Shown: positions 25,277 to 38,858 of the stretch, piece by piece
How positions within the stretch are numbered: position 1 is the stretch's first letter
Layout: each line of letters begins with the position of its first letter
NCBI RefSeq assembly: GCF_019279795.1
Contig: NC_056727.1
Coordinates: 1,208,674,413 to 1,208,738,412, forward strand
Origin: Protopterus annectens
Taxonomy: Eukaryota; Chordata; Ceratodontiformes; Protopteridae
DNA length: 64,000 nucleotides
Reading direction: 5' to 3'
Position numbers and translations under genes: made by a program
The notes under the pieces: model-generated
What the model was told of the DNA's origin: nothing
The model's input: only the letters and a program-made list of their open reading frames with translations
The model's database searches: none

Positions 25277-25513
25277 GCTGCGGTGGTGGTGTTGCGGTAG
25301 CGTTGTCACCTCACAGTAAGATGTTGTCCTGTTCGATTCTTCGCTAAAGCATCTTCTGTGTGGAGACATGCGTGAATGGGTGTACCTTCGTTGAAGGTTG
25401 TACGTCAGGGCTGGCAACTCGGTACGTAAAAATCTACTGCCAATCATTAGCGGACCGGAGTTCCGCTGTGGCGACCCCTAACCGGGAAAAGCCAAAAGAA
25501 GAAGAAGAAGAAG
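25277..25513 (+). mobile_element. V-SINE-type SINE with perfect 15-bp duplication
   Basis: A 237-bp SINE: head gctgcggtggtggtgttgcg, decayed B box (gttcgattc), middle ending aatctactgccaatcatt, conserved ttccgctgtggcgaccccta, and a (GAA)n tail. Exact 15-bp direct repeats at both ends make this the clearest recent insertion in the window. A long open frame through it (25360-25680) is incidental. It shares nearly its whole length with the minus-strand copy at 15012-15251. Confidence 0.93.
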
Positions 25514-25528
25514 ATTGTCTGCAGATTA
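25514..25528 (+). repeat. Target-site duplication, right copy
   Basis: Exact match to 25262-25276. Confidence 0.92.
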
Positions 25529-27769
25529 AAAGGTATGTAGCTGGATTAGAACAAACATTTGGCACTGGTCTTGTTTTTCTGAGGTCCATATATGACATCT
25601 TTGAGCATGGACTGCTGAAATTATCTCTGTATGAGTATGTATCTTTGATGTTAACTGGTTGTAATCATTGGCTTGTATAGGCTCTAAAACAAACAATGCT
25701 TTTTGAGACCCCCAGCTCAAAAATAGGGCTATTAATCTAGCCCACTTGGTAGTCCTACAACCTTCCATTACAGCTGTTCTTTCAAAAGCAAGTAAGTAGG
25801 CCTAAACATTGTCAGCAGGACTCATTTTCAGTAGGAAGTATCTGGTCCTTATTGCCATCATCCCAAGCTATGGTCAACCTAGGATGTGTCCCTAAACTTC
25901 TGCAGGTTCCTATCTGCTTCAACATTCTTTATCAAAAAGTCTGAATTCTTCTGTTAGGCTATTACAGGAGTGCTAAGGTATTTTTCATAACAAATGCATG
26001 ATGCATGATATTTCAGTGCTCTGTTGCAAGCTGTTTTGGGAAGCTCATTTAGTTTCCTATTGGGTACAAGCACTCTGAAACTGAAAACTTTGACAGCTTT
26101 CACCATTTGGATTATTACAATTTGTTTCAGGGTACATTTGCACACACAGTTCACTAGGCTAAAGGATAATTTCAGTAACATTGCTTCATAGTTCACTAAG
26201 CCAAGATGTATTTTTAGGAAATCTCTAACTTCCTTATCAATGGTGTCAAACTGTTGCTTACTTCATTTTCAATAAATTGATACAGCAGAAGAGCCCGAAA
26301 AAATATTTTTTCACATTTCTTCACAAGCAAATGTGAATAACTCTGAAAAGAAATATAACTGCAGGGTAATGTAAGAATAAACATTGTTTATCCTACAGTT
26401 GTCTACAAAAGGCACTTTCTAGATCTATATTCTGTATCTTTTGAAAAAAGAGCAACAATGCTAAAACCTTTCCTGTATTTTAAACAAACAAGCACACCTT
26501 AAAAAAAACAGATCCTAAGCTAGCAGCAGTGTAAACATTATTCGCTTTCTAGCTTGTTACAAAGGAAGGATATTTCATTTATATTAACTAAGTGCATAAC
26601 ATGTATATTATGCTATCAGCATTCATTAAAGAAAGTGAATAGTACATCAGGAGTCATTTTAGTATGACGTTCTGCAGTGACCAGTAACTTCAAAGCAAGA
26701 GAGGATGTAGCAAGCACCTGTCTGGGCAGTGCTATAAAACAGTGGGGTCAGCTTTGAACATGGCTATAATTTTACAGCAGTGTCTAGTTACTGTCTTTCA
26801 GCAGGGCATATCCTCTTCAGAATAGATGCAGATGCAGTTTCTAGAGAATTTGTTTCAGACATATGAGGTAATTGGGTAATTTTCACTATATCACAAACCC
26901 AACACATTTAAATACAAAATTGATTGACCCTAATTGCACAATGTAATGAGTATATGTGAAATTTAAACACATTTACTCTGCTGCCATGTAAGTGAGTTTC
27001 AGGTTGATAACAACACAGGAAAACTAATGAAGAGAACAGCCCCGAACCCACTTACTTTATTATTTATTATTCTCATTTCATGGTTTCTCCAAGGCCTTGT
27101 CTCACATGCATACATCAGAATAACAAGTTGCAGCCAAACCAGTGCCACAACTGACCACAGACTCTAGTAGTTTCATTGCACTCATAATTCACAAAAATTA
27201 CTAAAAGCTACAGTTATTAAAACATGCTATGATGAAAGGAGATACTGCTGGAATTTTGTAAATAATTATATGTCATTTCTGACTATCCAAATGATTTGTG
27301 TAAGATGCTTGTGTTACAAATGTATTAGAACTATATGTCATGTGCATATCAAACTGGTTCATACAGATATGTGTGTTAAAAAGGTGTTTTATAAAGTGCT
27401 TGTGCCTAAAACATAACCAGAGTGCACCCTGCTGTAAGGGAACAGAAATGTACATACACTATTGTAACTGTTTAACTGTATATATTTTAATAGTGGAAAC
27501 TGGAATACAGGAGGTTAACTTCAGATAAATAGCTGAAATTAAATTACTTTATGGCTATGCAATAAAATATGGTATTTTTCAGTTTTCAATGCAGCTAGAC
27601 ACAGAGTCTGTGCTGAAAAGCTTTCTGTATTGTCATCTGAGTGAACTAATTACTACCTCTGAAAGTATGAAGGAATGCAATTGTTTTATGACTCTGCCAA
27701 AGATATGAGGTCTATGTATTTTCACAGATAGATGCTAAATACTGCCAAGCTTCCAGCAGTGGGGGTTTC
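25529..27769. other. No recognisable feature
   Basis: About 2.2 kb of AT-rich sequence without long open frames or recognised repeats. Confidence 0.45.
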
Positions 27770-28935
<1,166 letters not shown>

Positions 28936-29225
28936 TCATCACACATGCTATTGTCAGGATAGCAAGTGGCAAGAAAAAAAAATTCATCACCAGTTTAAGT
29001 GTACTACACGTATCATGTCAAAATGCATAAAACACAAGGATTGATGTTCAAAAAGTGTAAAGAAGGGGCATGTGGCAATTATATTTTGGTTAAGAATGTC
29101 TAGTGTGAATGAACTAATGGTAAAAAACCCCATCAAATCTGTAATATGTACCCTCTTGTTTATGGATATCAATAGTAAGATACAAGCAGTGAAATATTTG
29201 TAGTCTCTTTAGTTTTGTATACAGG

Positions 29226-30575
29226 TCAGCATATTTTTATCAACCAGAGGAGAAGTTGTGAACAATAAATAATAAAGAGTTGAAGGAATTTATCTGGGAG
29301 GGGAAGAGGCCAAGGGTTAAGTAGGATAAGTTGATCCTTTCAATAGAGCAATATAGTTTAGGATTACCTGATTTGAAGCCCTATTTTAATTAAGACTCAT
29401 GTAATACAAAAGTAGAAAGTTATAATTCAAAGTGGAAATGGGATGATGATGAAACAGATGGGGGGATTCAAGTAATAAGAAGTGAGCGATTTTGGGTGCA
29501 GGTCCTCAAGGAGAATAACAGCAGCCATATGGAATATTATATTCATAAAGTAGCAGAAAAAATTCCAAGAACTAAGCCAACACAAGAATGGAGAATGGAA
29601 ATTTTTGTCAATAGGGATGATTGCAAGTACAGGTACAAAAAAAAGGCAAGAGGGGGCTGGAATTTACTAGAAATAATTGGCAAGGAACCAAGGTACTGGG
29701 AGAAAATAACTAGAGAGGGAAGGTAATAAAGTGGGATGAGGCCAAGAAGACATTTAGATAGCAGCTAGAGACTGTTTTCCCTACCAGGGACTGATATCAA
29801 TGTATAGGCAAAGAGAAAGGGATAAAAAATCCTAATGAAAGACCTGCTATGGTGGAGTTTTTAGCTGAATCTAGAACAGAAGCTGCTGTTAAATGAGGGA
29901 TACTTATTATAAAATATTGCAAAATATCTATAAGAATCAATCAGAGGGGGTTAGAAAAGATTGGGGAGAGGACTGGATAATCAATCTACAAGGGAGCGAT
30001 GGAAGACATATGTATCCCGAAGTATGCAACAAAGTCTAGAAGGTTTAGAACTTCTTGTTGGAAGTGTTTCCAAAGGTATTTTTACACCCCGGGCAATTTA
30101 CAAAAAAAATGTACTGAGTTAGATGGCAAATGTTGGATGTGCACTGGTAAAGAAAGAGGTAACTGGAAACATATGTTTTGGGAGTGTAATGAACTGGCAG
30201 ATTTAAAAAAATCCCGCACAGAGTACTGTATCAGAAATATTGTGTGAGAAAATTGGTGTAACTAAGAAAATGATTATTTTCACTTGGGACACAGGATCTG
30301 AATTACCTAGACATAGTAAAGTCTTGTTAACTTTAATTGTGGTGGCTGGAAAAAAAATGACTATAAAATGGAAAACAAAGTCTAAACCAGCTGTATTTGA
30401 TGTACTGAATATTGTAACAAAGATAAAATAACTGGAAGTGGGATCTTTAAAATGGGGGTAGGAGCAAATTACATAGACATAAATGGAAATTGTGGGAACA
30501 ATACAAGCAGGATGTTCTGAAGGTGAAGTGAGGTTTAGGAGAAAGCAGGAATTGAGCAATTTGTGTAATTTTGGA
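29226..30575 (+). mobile_element. L1-clade LINE, second copy, truncated both ends
   Basis: Plus-strand copy of the family at 123-2960. It starts with atcaaccagaggagaagttg, matching the complement of about 1590-1615. It continues through 29496-29726 (MQVLKENNSSHMEYYIHKVA versus MQILKKNNNNYKEYYIHNLA at 1164-1367), 29999-30247 (Cys-rich CWMCTGKERGNWKHMFWEC) and 30240-30431. It lacks the RT palm and stops before the poly(A) region, where it meets a minus-strand LINE 3' end. The Cys-rich motif is better kept than in copy 1. Confidence 0.85.
29999..30247 (+). pseudogene. L1-clade ORF2 C-terminal Cys-rich domain
   Basis: An 82-codon open stretch with CWMCTGKERGNWKHMFWEC: CxxC, then His, then WxC, the signature found near the end of L1 ORF2 proteins, thought to bind nucleic acid. 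It matches 604-891 on the opposite strand over its length. Surrounding frames are broken. Confidence 0.8.
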
Positions 30576-30579
30576 CTGA

Positions 30580-31400
30580 GGATAGTTTATTTATTTTATT
30601 TATTTTACGGTTTGTTTACCAGGATAGTCTATTGGGCCAAGAAGGGCCCATTTTCAATGGAGTCCTGGGGAGAAAAGCTCTATAATGACATTATACAGTG
30701 CAAACAAATCATATGCAATTGCATAATATAGTAATATAGCTGAAGAACATAGTATTAAAATTAGCATGTACAGTAGGAATTTAAAAAGAAAATTTAAGAA
30801 AAAGATTAGCAAATGTTTACAAATACAATTGTTTATACAATGGAGATATAACAGTAGAATCAAAGGAGATTCATATGGTAATCATATAAGAATTTTAGTA
30901 GGGTAAGAGGGAGAGGAGGAGTTTAGAGTAAAAGTAAGAAAAAAGGGAATAATAGGAAGAAGTAGAGTAAAACGTTAGGAGGTGGAGAGAAAGGTGCATT
31001 AGGAGGGATATTATCTTGGTGTGAGGTTTAAGAAGAGAGAGGGAGGGAAGAGTGAGAGAACAGGGTGTAATGCTGAGTTATGTGGGATGAAAGCAGGAAT
31101 GGGGGATGTGAGATGAGAGTGAAGCAAGGTCTTAAAGGTAGGGTGGTTGTTGGTGGCATGAATATGAGGTGGCAATGAGTTCCAAAGGCGTGCTAGAGAA
31201 AATGATAGTAAATATTTACCTGGTGGACAGGCGGGCTTGTGGAGTTCAATCAGATTCTGGTTGTTGGATCTTTGAAGTCTATTAGGTAGATGCATTTTGA
31301 GAGAGGAGGCAAGGTAGGGGCAGTGAGAGGGGTTGAAGATAAGTTTGTGGGCATGGATGAGTTGAATGTAGGAAAGATGATCAGCATATGTGATGTGTAA
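30580..31400 (-). mobile_element. LINE 3' end, CR1/L2/jockey group
   Basis: The minus-strand frame 31011-31295 reads LSFSLARLWNSLPPHIH followed by TFKTLLHSHL, the common C-terminal signature of several LINE clades (normally RLWNSLP...FK..LK..L). The open frame extends upstream to about 31390 (YIQLIHAHKL). The untranslated region ends in (TAAA)n-like sequence at 30584-30608, the probable 3' tail. Its tail meets the end of the L1 at about 30575. Confidence 0.65.
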
Positions 31401-32339
31401 TGTATTTTAATGGAAACATTTTATATTACTATATGTTTGCCTATGTCTTTAGTAATACTTTAATAAAGTATCTAAAAAAAGAAATCTGCAACATTTACCA
31501 TGAAAGCAGCTCCAAAGCTATAATGATATCTCACAAAATTTCAGAAAGATCATGGCATAAACTTGCTTGAAATTTATTTCAGTACAAGAACAGTCAGAAT
31601 AATATATGTGATGAATGTGTGGATTACTGCTTTAAGTAACCTCTCATCCATTTAAAAGGTGTGCTTCATTGCCTGTCATAATACTGTCAAAGTCGTCAAG
31701 TGAATGGATGAATAAGTAATTGGCCACAGTAACGTGTTTCAGCCTGTTGATATCAGACACATACAGTGCAATCCATTTCAACCCCTACCTGCATGCAGGG
31801 ACTCATGCATAAAAAACATGCACATGTATGTACATGCATGCACACTGATGTGCACTCCAGTTGCAGCCACTTTATTTACTGATATACTTCATATATCTGG
31901 TTTTGACTAGATGCATAACTAACTAACTAACTAAATAAATAAATAAATAATGATCACAGTAATGTATTTCATGTCACTGCTGTCAGCCACATTGAGTTCA
32001 TCCCACTGCAACTAACACATGCATACATGCTCACACAATATTAACTCCACTCACTTGTATAAAAAATACTTTGCTACAGGCTGCTGTAGGTGTCAACAGA
32101 AAATGTGGTCCTTACCAATATGGATTACACAGTACAGAAGAATATTGTTTAATTAAAAAAATATAGTATCCTAATTCAGCATGAGCCAATGTGAAATGGC
32201 TGGACACTGCTTAGTGTAAAAAAAAAAAAAAGAAAAAAGACCCAACTGAAGCACCATTCCTGCACCCCCCCCCCCCACAAATGGCAGGAATATGGATAAT
32301 AATAACACATATTAAGAAGTATGTCAGTATTTCTGTGTG

Positions 32340-32425
<86 letters not shown>

Positions 32426-33440
32426 TAAATGTGTGCATATGTGTGTGAGAGAATGACTAAGGAGTGTGCATGGGCTGCGAGAGGTTCTTACAGTAAGAAA
32501 GTGCTGATTAGCCCTAACAGTACCATTACATGATTCAGAAACATACAAATTAGCCGATAATGAGGTCTTTTCACATTGTGGTTAATTTGTCCATGAACTG
32601 CATTTTCTACAATTGTAGAAACAGCTCCTTTTGACCAACGCTCTTTGCATGTGCAATGGGTTTCTTTCTGAATCACAGGGAATGTCCTTAATTGTTTAAA
32701 ATCTTAACTTTATTTATCATAAGACTTAAGGAGATACACACAGCGTGACATTGCTAGGATAAAATAAGTAGTCAATATAAACTAGCAGATCTGTTTGTTT
32801 TGTTCATCTGTTAACCAGGTAATCTCACTAAGCACAAAAGTACCATCTATTCAATGGCATCAACAATATAGCAGGTTGTCTAATGAATAATGTCAAGCAG
32901 GTTTTTGCCAATTCCTTCTTTAAGGTGTTCAACATAAGCCTTGCTTGGTCTTGAGTCCTGAATGGAATAGAATAGTGATGGAGTAAAGTTTATGATGAAA
33001 AATGTAATGAATATATATTTTAGCAATTGTGATGGTTAAGCAGTCCTGTAAATTATTTACTTCATACTTTCATACTGATACTTGGCACTTAGACCAGGAT
33101 CTGATCCTACCATATAACATATAAAACACATGTTAATGCGGCCCATAACATTTCTATATTATAGATTTGATTCTGATGTATGCCATCAAAGTCTGTCATT
33201 TTCTGTATAAACTAGGATCAACATTATGCTGCTTATATGTCATACTTTGGTATGTAATTTATTAAATAATTCTACTGAAAGATATAAAAGATTATTATCA
33301 TTTCTCCAGTCATAACCCTCTTGTTATCTGTTTGAGAAATGCATGTCAAGAAATGCCCTTGAGGCTAAAGCTCAAGAGGTGAATCTTGATATCTGTTTTG
33401 AGAACAAATAACTACTGGGTTATGTCATACCTGCTTATTA
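31401..33440. other. Unassigned, with simple repeats
   Basis: Contains a (TAAC)n(TAAA)n run at 31917-31950 and a loosely duplicated segment (about 31720-31800 versus 31950-32020, both around acagtaaygtrtttca). It also holds a C run near 32267 and the TG/TA tract described separately. No gene recognised. Confidence 0.4.
32341..32420 (+). repeat. (TG)n(TA)n compound microsatellite
   Basis: About 52 bp of TG followed by about 28 bp of TA. Pure compound dinucleotide repeat. Confidence 0.97.
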
Positions 33441-33606
33441 TTGGATAAACTAATAATAAATATGTTTGTAATACATAAAGCTTTAGCTGCTCCAGTGTAT
33501 TATGAGTTAGGGACAAATGTGACAATAACATTTGCAAATGTCAGTGCATCTTCCGTTGTCACTCCTATATTCTGCCTATTTACCTCATCTCCAAAAATAA
33601 AAAGAT

Positions 33607-33810
33607 TTGGAATGATGTGTTTTGATTGGTGTTTTCATTTGGATCACATGATTTTCTGCAAATATATTTTGGAACACTCAAGTAAAGTACTTGTTCTGAT
33701 GAAGTTCTTTCAAATAAAACTGCTAAACTGTGTATTAACGTATTCTATTTATTGAAGACTGTGCAGTGGTGATTTTTTTCTTTTATTTTGTGTTTACTTT
33801 TGTGGCAAAA
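33607..33810 (+). repeat. Penelope pseudo-LTR, left copy
   Basis: About 204 bp matching 37472-37664: both start ttggaatgatgtgttttgat and share ggatcacatgatt, ctgcaaatata, gttctgatgaag and tgctaaactg. Left and right flanks outside these limits do not match, so they bound the element. Confidence 0.8.
33692..33729 (+). ncRNA. Hammerhead-ribozyme-like core, decayed
   Basis: CTGATGA at 33696-33702 is intact, but the second core box reads AAAA (33716-33719) instead of GAAA. Stem I arms tgtt and aact pair in three positions. Penelope-like elements are known to carry hammerhead motifs in this region. This copy is probably inactive. Confidence 0.5.
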
Positions 33811-35379
33811 TAGTGTTTTGTTTGCGAGCATGTCTTCCCAGGATTTGTTCAGTGGTCCAACAGATTAACAAGGACAAGTTCATGAAAGGTCCAAGCAAGT
33901 TAGTGATTTTTCTGTATTAATTCAGCTTTTGAACAGGTGACATAAGCTGGATAGCGTATTAATGGCCACAACAAATAATACCGGTTGAGCGGTATCTGGT
34001 AACAAACAGATCTGTCATGAAGGAAAGAGTTCTGCAAGGCAATTTGCAACATAGGAATATAGGTGACAATGTTTCCAGTACTGCCCACAACACAGTCAGA
34101 CCTACATTACAAGTTCCTTTTACAATTCGAGGGCAGTTTCACATCTTGAACAAGTGGTAATAGCACTTCTAAAAAAGCAACAAATGTGCCTATCATTAGC
34201 AGTGACAACACTGTGTGATTTCCTTCCAGGATTGGTTAAAAAAAAACTTGTGCTCAATGCTGTTCAAGGGATCTTGAATAATGATGAGAATTTATCTGCT
34301 AAGATAACTCAGAGAAGTTGTTGACTAGATATAAAACCTAGCAACTGGATAATGTTTTTTCTACAGCACAACATAATGGCTCAGAGTATACTGAAGGGTT
34401 AAGGATATGGAAATACCCCAACAGTTTTCTTAAAGATTTTATTCTTCATAGAGATCTATTGGATTTATTTGACAACACAAATGTCCAGCTGATGGCGTTG
34501 TTAGTCAGGACAATGGGATACAGATATTAAAACTGTATGATAAGATCCAGTTATTACAGGAGGAGATTTCCAGCAATTTACTGTTCTCATCCCATGATGC
34601 TGAATGTAAAGGCATTGTTAAAATAATTGAATTCAGTTGGGAAGGGAAATAGAAAAAAAAGGCTGCTAAATACATTAGGGACAAGGAGGATTATAAAGGC
34701 AAAACAGTTTATCTTATTCCACTGGGGGAATGATTGTTTCTTTAGAAGCGGTAGTTCCTGAACAGATGGTGGAAAATTCTGCTTCTGGTGAAAATTAAAA
34801 TGATGAGGTTGTTGACCACATTAATGATGATGTTTTTTTTAGATGGATTTCAACCATACAGATTGGACAGGCTGGCATCCAAGGCTGGGAAGGAAAACCT
34901 TAACTGGAGAAAGGGAGACCATGAGGGTTTCCAAACTTTTTCAACAAGAAATAGCAGAAGGAAAAGAAAGCAGAATTTCAGGAGGGGAAGAGGAGTAAGA
35001 AAGATGGCAGTAGACCCTGACTTGGTAGGTACTATCACTGATTTTGATGGGCTTAAGATTTACAACCACAGTCATTTAAATGTTGATATTTATTTTGGGT
35101 TAATTTTCCAAAAAGGTTTACTTTCATTCCTTCTGGACTACTAAGTTTAGATGACAGTTTGATTGAACTTAGTTGATTGTCAGAAAACTGAATTTGGGGT
35201 TGATATTTGGTGATAATGATGGCCCATTTATACAGGCTGGGCAATTTAACAGACTAAGTAATTTCAACCCACCCCCCATAATCTTTTAACAATTTTTTGA
35301 GAAACTTTGTGAACATGACCTCAGGAAACTATTTGCCAAAAAGAAAAATAAACAATTTTAGAATTTAGCACAAAAAGAG

Positions 35380-35571
35380 ATGAAATGGATAAGGTCTTTC
35401 TCATGCAAGCAATCTATTGGGATCATGAAACCAGATAAAGAGGGAAGGGCTGTGATTATGAACCAGTTTGATTGCTCAGCCAAGATATTAGATTATTTAG
35501 GAAACAGCAAATTTTACCAACAAGTTTCAAAGATTGAAATAAGCATCTACCATAGAATGATTGATCTGTAG
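35380..35571 (+). pseudogene. Penelope-like RT, N-terminal fragment
   Basis: Open stretch with IMKPDKEGRAVIMNQFD, matching the conserved start of Penelope RTs (usually ...KPADKGG.IVIMN). It is followed by LDYLGNSKFYQQVS, corresponding to the short region before the fingers. It is in line with 35622-35945 after a frame change. Confidence 0.8.
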
Positions 35572-35621
35572 CTAGATGACTTAGCAAATGAACAAGAGTT
35601 TTCTTGTAAACTAAAAGTTTT

Positions 35622-35945
35622 TTGTTGGTGAAGACACCTATAATCCCTTTGATTTTTGGGATACCACAATTCGGGCAAAATCTAGTTTTTAGTGGCTTGA
35701 AGACTGAGACAATAGCTCTGCTAGCTGATAGAATGTTATTTTTTTTTCTCATCAAAACTGATGGACTCAAGGATTCATGGGACGTTTTGAGTAAGATGTC
35801 AAAAGTCAGTTTTATCAGTGAATATATTTTTGTTACAGCAGATGTAAAGAACTTTTCTTCAGTTATATCCTTTGACCTTAGTATGGAATGGTTCCATGAA
35901 GCTCTTCTCCAAGACAAAAAGTTGTCTCATGAGGACTTTGTGTAG
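35622..35945 (+). pseudogene. Penelope-like RT, fingers and palm fragment
   Basis: A 107-codon open stretch with TPIIPLIFGIPQFGQNLV (usually a ...PKIHK... block) and ADVKNFSSVISFDL, corresponding to the motif A region (D at the catalytic position is kept in TADV). A run of T residues near 35740 and local frameshifts disturb it. Confidence 0.8.
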
Positions 35946-36088
35946 GAAGAGTTCATGGAAATTCATCTGAAGAAAAACTTTGTATTGCTTGAAGGTTAAT
36001 ACTTACAATAAGTCAAAAGAGTTGTGATGGGACAATATTTTGATTTTGTGGACTGGAGGCCATGATGAGCTTGAGACATTTTTTCAAT

Positions 36089-36204
36089 ACTGCCAATCAT
36101 TAGCGGACCAGAGTTCCACTGTGGCGACCCCTAACCAGACTGGAGTTCCACTGTGGCGACCCCTAACTGGGAAAAACTGAAAGACGCAACAACAACAACA
36201 ACAG
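36089..36204 (+). mobile_element. V-SINE 3' fragment with internal duplication, in a Penelope element
   Basis: Starts actgccaatcattagcggac and ends with gggaaaaactgaaagacg and a (CAA)n tail. The segment gagttccactgtggcgaccc with ctaac occurs twice, at 36111-36135 and 36143-36167, a 32-bp tandem duplication inside the conserved SINE tail. It interrupts the Penelope RT just after FFQY. The 5' part of the SINE is missing. Confidence 0.85.
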
Positions 36205-37471
36205 TACATCTAATTTTTTCAAATGTTCATGTGAAAAAGATAAAAAGTTATCAATTATATTTATGTTAGTATTATGAAGAGTCACAGTAAGTATTCATTT
36301 GAGTCAACCATTTATATGAAACAAACATTTTCCAAGAGTTACTTGCGTTTTTTAAGTGACCGTCCAAAATGACACACAAAAAAAAATCTTGTGAAAGGTC
36401 AAACTGCCCACTTTGTAGGCTGGTTTCTGATGACAATTAGTTTGTTTAAAAAAAAATATTGTTAGATTGGGGTTACCCAGCATTATTGTTTACATTCTGT
36501 TTTAGATGAGGTAGCTGAAAAAATAAAGTGTTTAGATCTGTTTTGAGGGAAATTAATTTTTGGTTAGTGTAAAAAAAAACTACAATAGAGCAATAGTATT
36601 GCCTTTTGGCCACAGTTCTATTGAGGTTATGAATATTATTGAGAATACTGAAATTCAGTATTTGAACCAGTTGGTGTTTTGGATAGGTTAGGACTGAAAA
36701 CAAAACTTGTTAGCAAAAAGAGGTACAACATTGTTCATTTTGGAAAAAAGAACACCATTACTGAAAAAATAGGGGAACAACATCAAGTTTTGAGATGCAA
36801 CAGTGTGGCTCTTGCATCCAGTGTTGAAGCCATTTTGGATGTAGTTAACACTATAGTTCTTCTTACCCAAAGGTGATTGCCCGTGAAGGAATATTTTAAC
36901 TGTGTGATGAAGGGGGGGTTTGGTTAGCTGTTTGTCATGTGAGCCATTCTTCATTGCCAAAACTGCGCATATGTTACATACAAGAATATGTAAACAACTT
37001 TATGCCATAAAGAAGGTAAATCTCACAAACTCAGTAACCAAGCATTCAAACACTGTGAAGGGTTCAAAAAACGTTTGTTCTTTGTATTGAAGAGAGAGGT
37101 AGCAACTGAGTGAATAAGTTAAAAACAATAGAATTGCATTGGCAATTGTTGTTAAATGCAGGAAGATGTCTGGGATTGAATGATTATATTTCAGTTAGTA
37201 GTACCTTGCAAGCAAGAGCTGCTAAACCTTAACACAGTACTGCACCTCTGTAGTCTGATCCATATTAACTTATTTAGTCATTCATATTACTTATTTATGA
37301 CCAATTATTTTTGTATTATCATAGCTATCCACCTAGCAGTGTAAACATTGGCTCTAGATGATTATCACTGTTGAAATGACACCCTGACCCCATGTGCAAA
37401 AAATGGGAAAAAGGGGGTTGTGGATGAATGGATGTATTTTAAGCTTGTTTTCACTGATGTTTTTAAGAATG

Positions 37472-37664
37472 TTGGAATGATGTGTTTTGATTAGTGCTTG
37501 AATTTGGATCACATGATTATCTGCAAATATACTTTGGACCATTAGTATAAAGTATTAGTTCTGATGAAGATCTTTTAAATGAAAATGCTAAACTGTTTAT
37601 TAAAGTATTGTACTTACAGCAGGGACATTTTTTTTTGTTTTGGGCAATTGTGTTTGCAGCAAAA
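37472..37664 (+). repeat. Penelope pseudo-LTR, right copy
   Basis: Partner of 33607-33810. The similarity ends at tgtttgcagcaaaa, beyond which the flanks diverge. Confidence 0.8.
37557..37594 (+). ncRNA. Hammerhead-ribozyme-like core
   Basis: CTGATGA at 37561-37567 and GAAA at 37581-37584 are both intact. Stem I arms agtt (37557-37560) and aact (37591-37594) pair perfectly. The short stem III region is atgc, with ta before the cleavage position. Stem II (37568-37580) is weak, so activity is doubtful. Position within a Penelope pseudo-LTR matches the known association. Confidence 0.6.
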
Positions 37665-37733
37665 TTTGTGATACAATAATTAATTACACTGAGTGAAGAA
37701 GGCAGTGGAGAAACAAGAAAGAAGGAATGAGTT

Positions 37734-38402
37734 CTAAGTCCTAGCATTAATCTTAATGACAAATGACCAGAAAACTGTAAGGGGAGGGAGCAGCGAGCTT
37801 TTACTAATAGAGGATAAAAGGTCAAAGTGGTAAAGATATGTTAAGCGCAGGTGTAATATGAACTCTTGAAAGCAGTGATGGGAGTGAAAGGGGATGTAAA
37901 TTAAAGATGCAAAGAATGTCGTCAGACTGCAAACTACTATGAAGCAGTTGTTGAGAGTCCAATGCAATAAGGTAAATATGGCAAAAAAGAAATAACAGGG
38001 TATGAAAACAAATGAAATTCTTTGGTAGGGATAAGGGTCCTTTGTCAATAAGAGGAGGAAGAGGAGAAGGTATATGGACTATGGAGATAAAAGTAATATT
38101 AATAGAACCTAGGTTTTGAGCAAACTCAAAGGAGATGGGGCTAAATGGCTCAAAGTAATGACTTGACAAGAAGAAGTTGCATTCACTGGGCAATGACTAA
38201 GGGAGTGGGTTTGTCTGTTGCAGGATTTCAGTTCTAAATACCATCTGAAAAATGGAAGGCCTACAGGTGGAACTGCTTTAGGAATTATAAAAATAAAAGA
38301 CAGCTGTAGGACAGATTCAGGTGAAAATGCCCTGGGTGACCTTTTTGTGCAGTAGTCAAAACTGAACCATAGACACTGCAAGTATACATATTGCAGTCCC
38401 AA
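37734..38402 (-). other. Possible decayed LINE endonuclease region
   Basis: Overlapping minus-strand open stretches contain INITFISIVHIPSPLPP, faintly like the ...YRPP... region of LINE AP endonucleases, and long hydrophobic runs. No catalytic residues can be identified. Weak suggestion only; it may be unrelated. Confidence 0.2.
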
Positions 38403-38858
38403 CCTAGGACTAGGTGAAAATATTTATTTAGTGGTAACCAGAGGCTTTGAAGGGAAGGGGTGTCTGCAATACTGTAGACCAAAATATTAAATTAAACTGA
38501 AGATTTTCTTGGAGATAAGACAGCAAGATAAACAGCAGCAAGTATAAGACAGTGTTTACGTCTGTGGGACAAGGCTGATTCTGGAGCTGTCCATGCTGCA
38601 TAGAAGATAGACATTTACAATCAAACACAAAATGCATGAAGCTCCATCTCTGAAGCAGATGAAACTCATTCAGGGTCAGATACTTCTCTGACCATCACTC
38701 CATGTAGGAAAGAAAACATTTGTGTTACGTTGCATTCTTGGAGAAAAATGGTTACCTGTGAAGAACATCTATTTCATCACTTATCAGTCTTCTGTAGGTG
38801 ATGGACCTTTCGCTGATGAAGTGGAACATCCAACATCAGATTCTTCTGACATGAGCAC

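Larger units (their letters stand above)
33607..37664 (+). mobile_element. Penelope-like element with pseudo-LTRs, decayed
   Basis: A 4.06-kb element bounded by two direct repeats (33607-33810 and 37472-37664). Between them, plus-strand frames give Penelope-like protein blocks in order. An N-terminal block around 35040-35140 reads GLKIYNHSHLNVD. The RT start at 35400-35500 reads IMKPDKEGRAVIMN. RT fingers and palm at 35622-35945 read TPIIPLIFGIPQ and VTADVKNFSSVIS. A palm end near 36034-36090 reads ILILWTGGHDELETFFQY, and a weak GIY-YIG endonuclease region covers about 36880-37200. The catalytic DD box reads DN and frames are broken many times. Each repeat holds a hammerhead-like core. A V-SINE fragment interrupts it at 36089-36204. 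Confidence 0.8.

Noticed and set aside
25360-25680. 106-codon frame
   Set aside because: Starts in the SINE and runs into flanking DNA.
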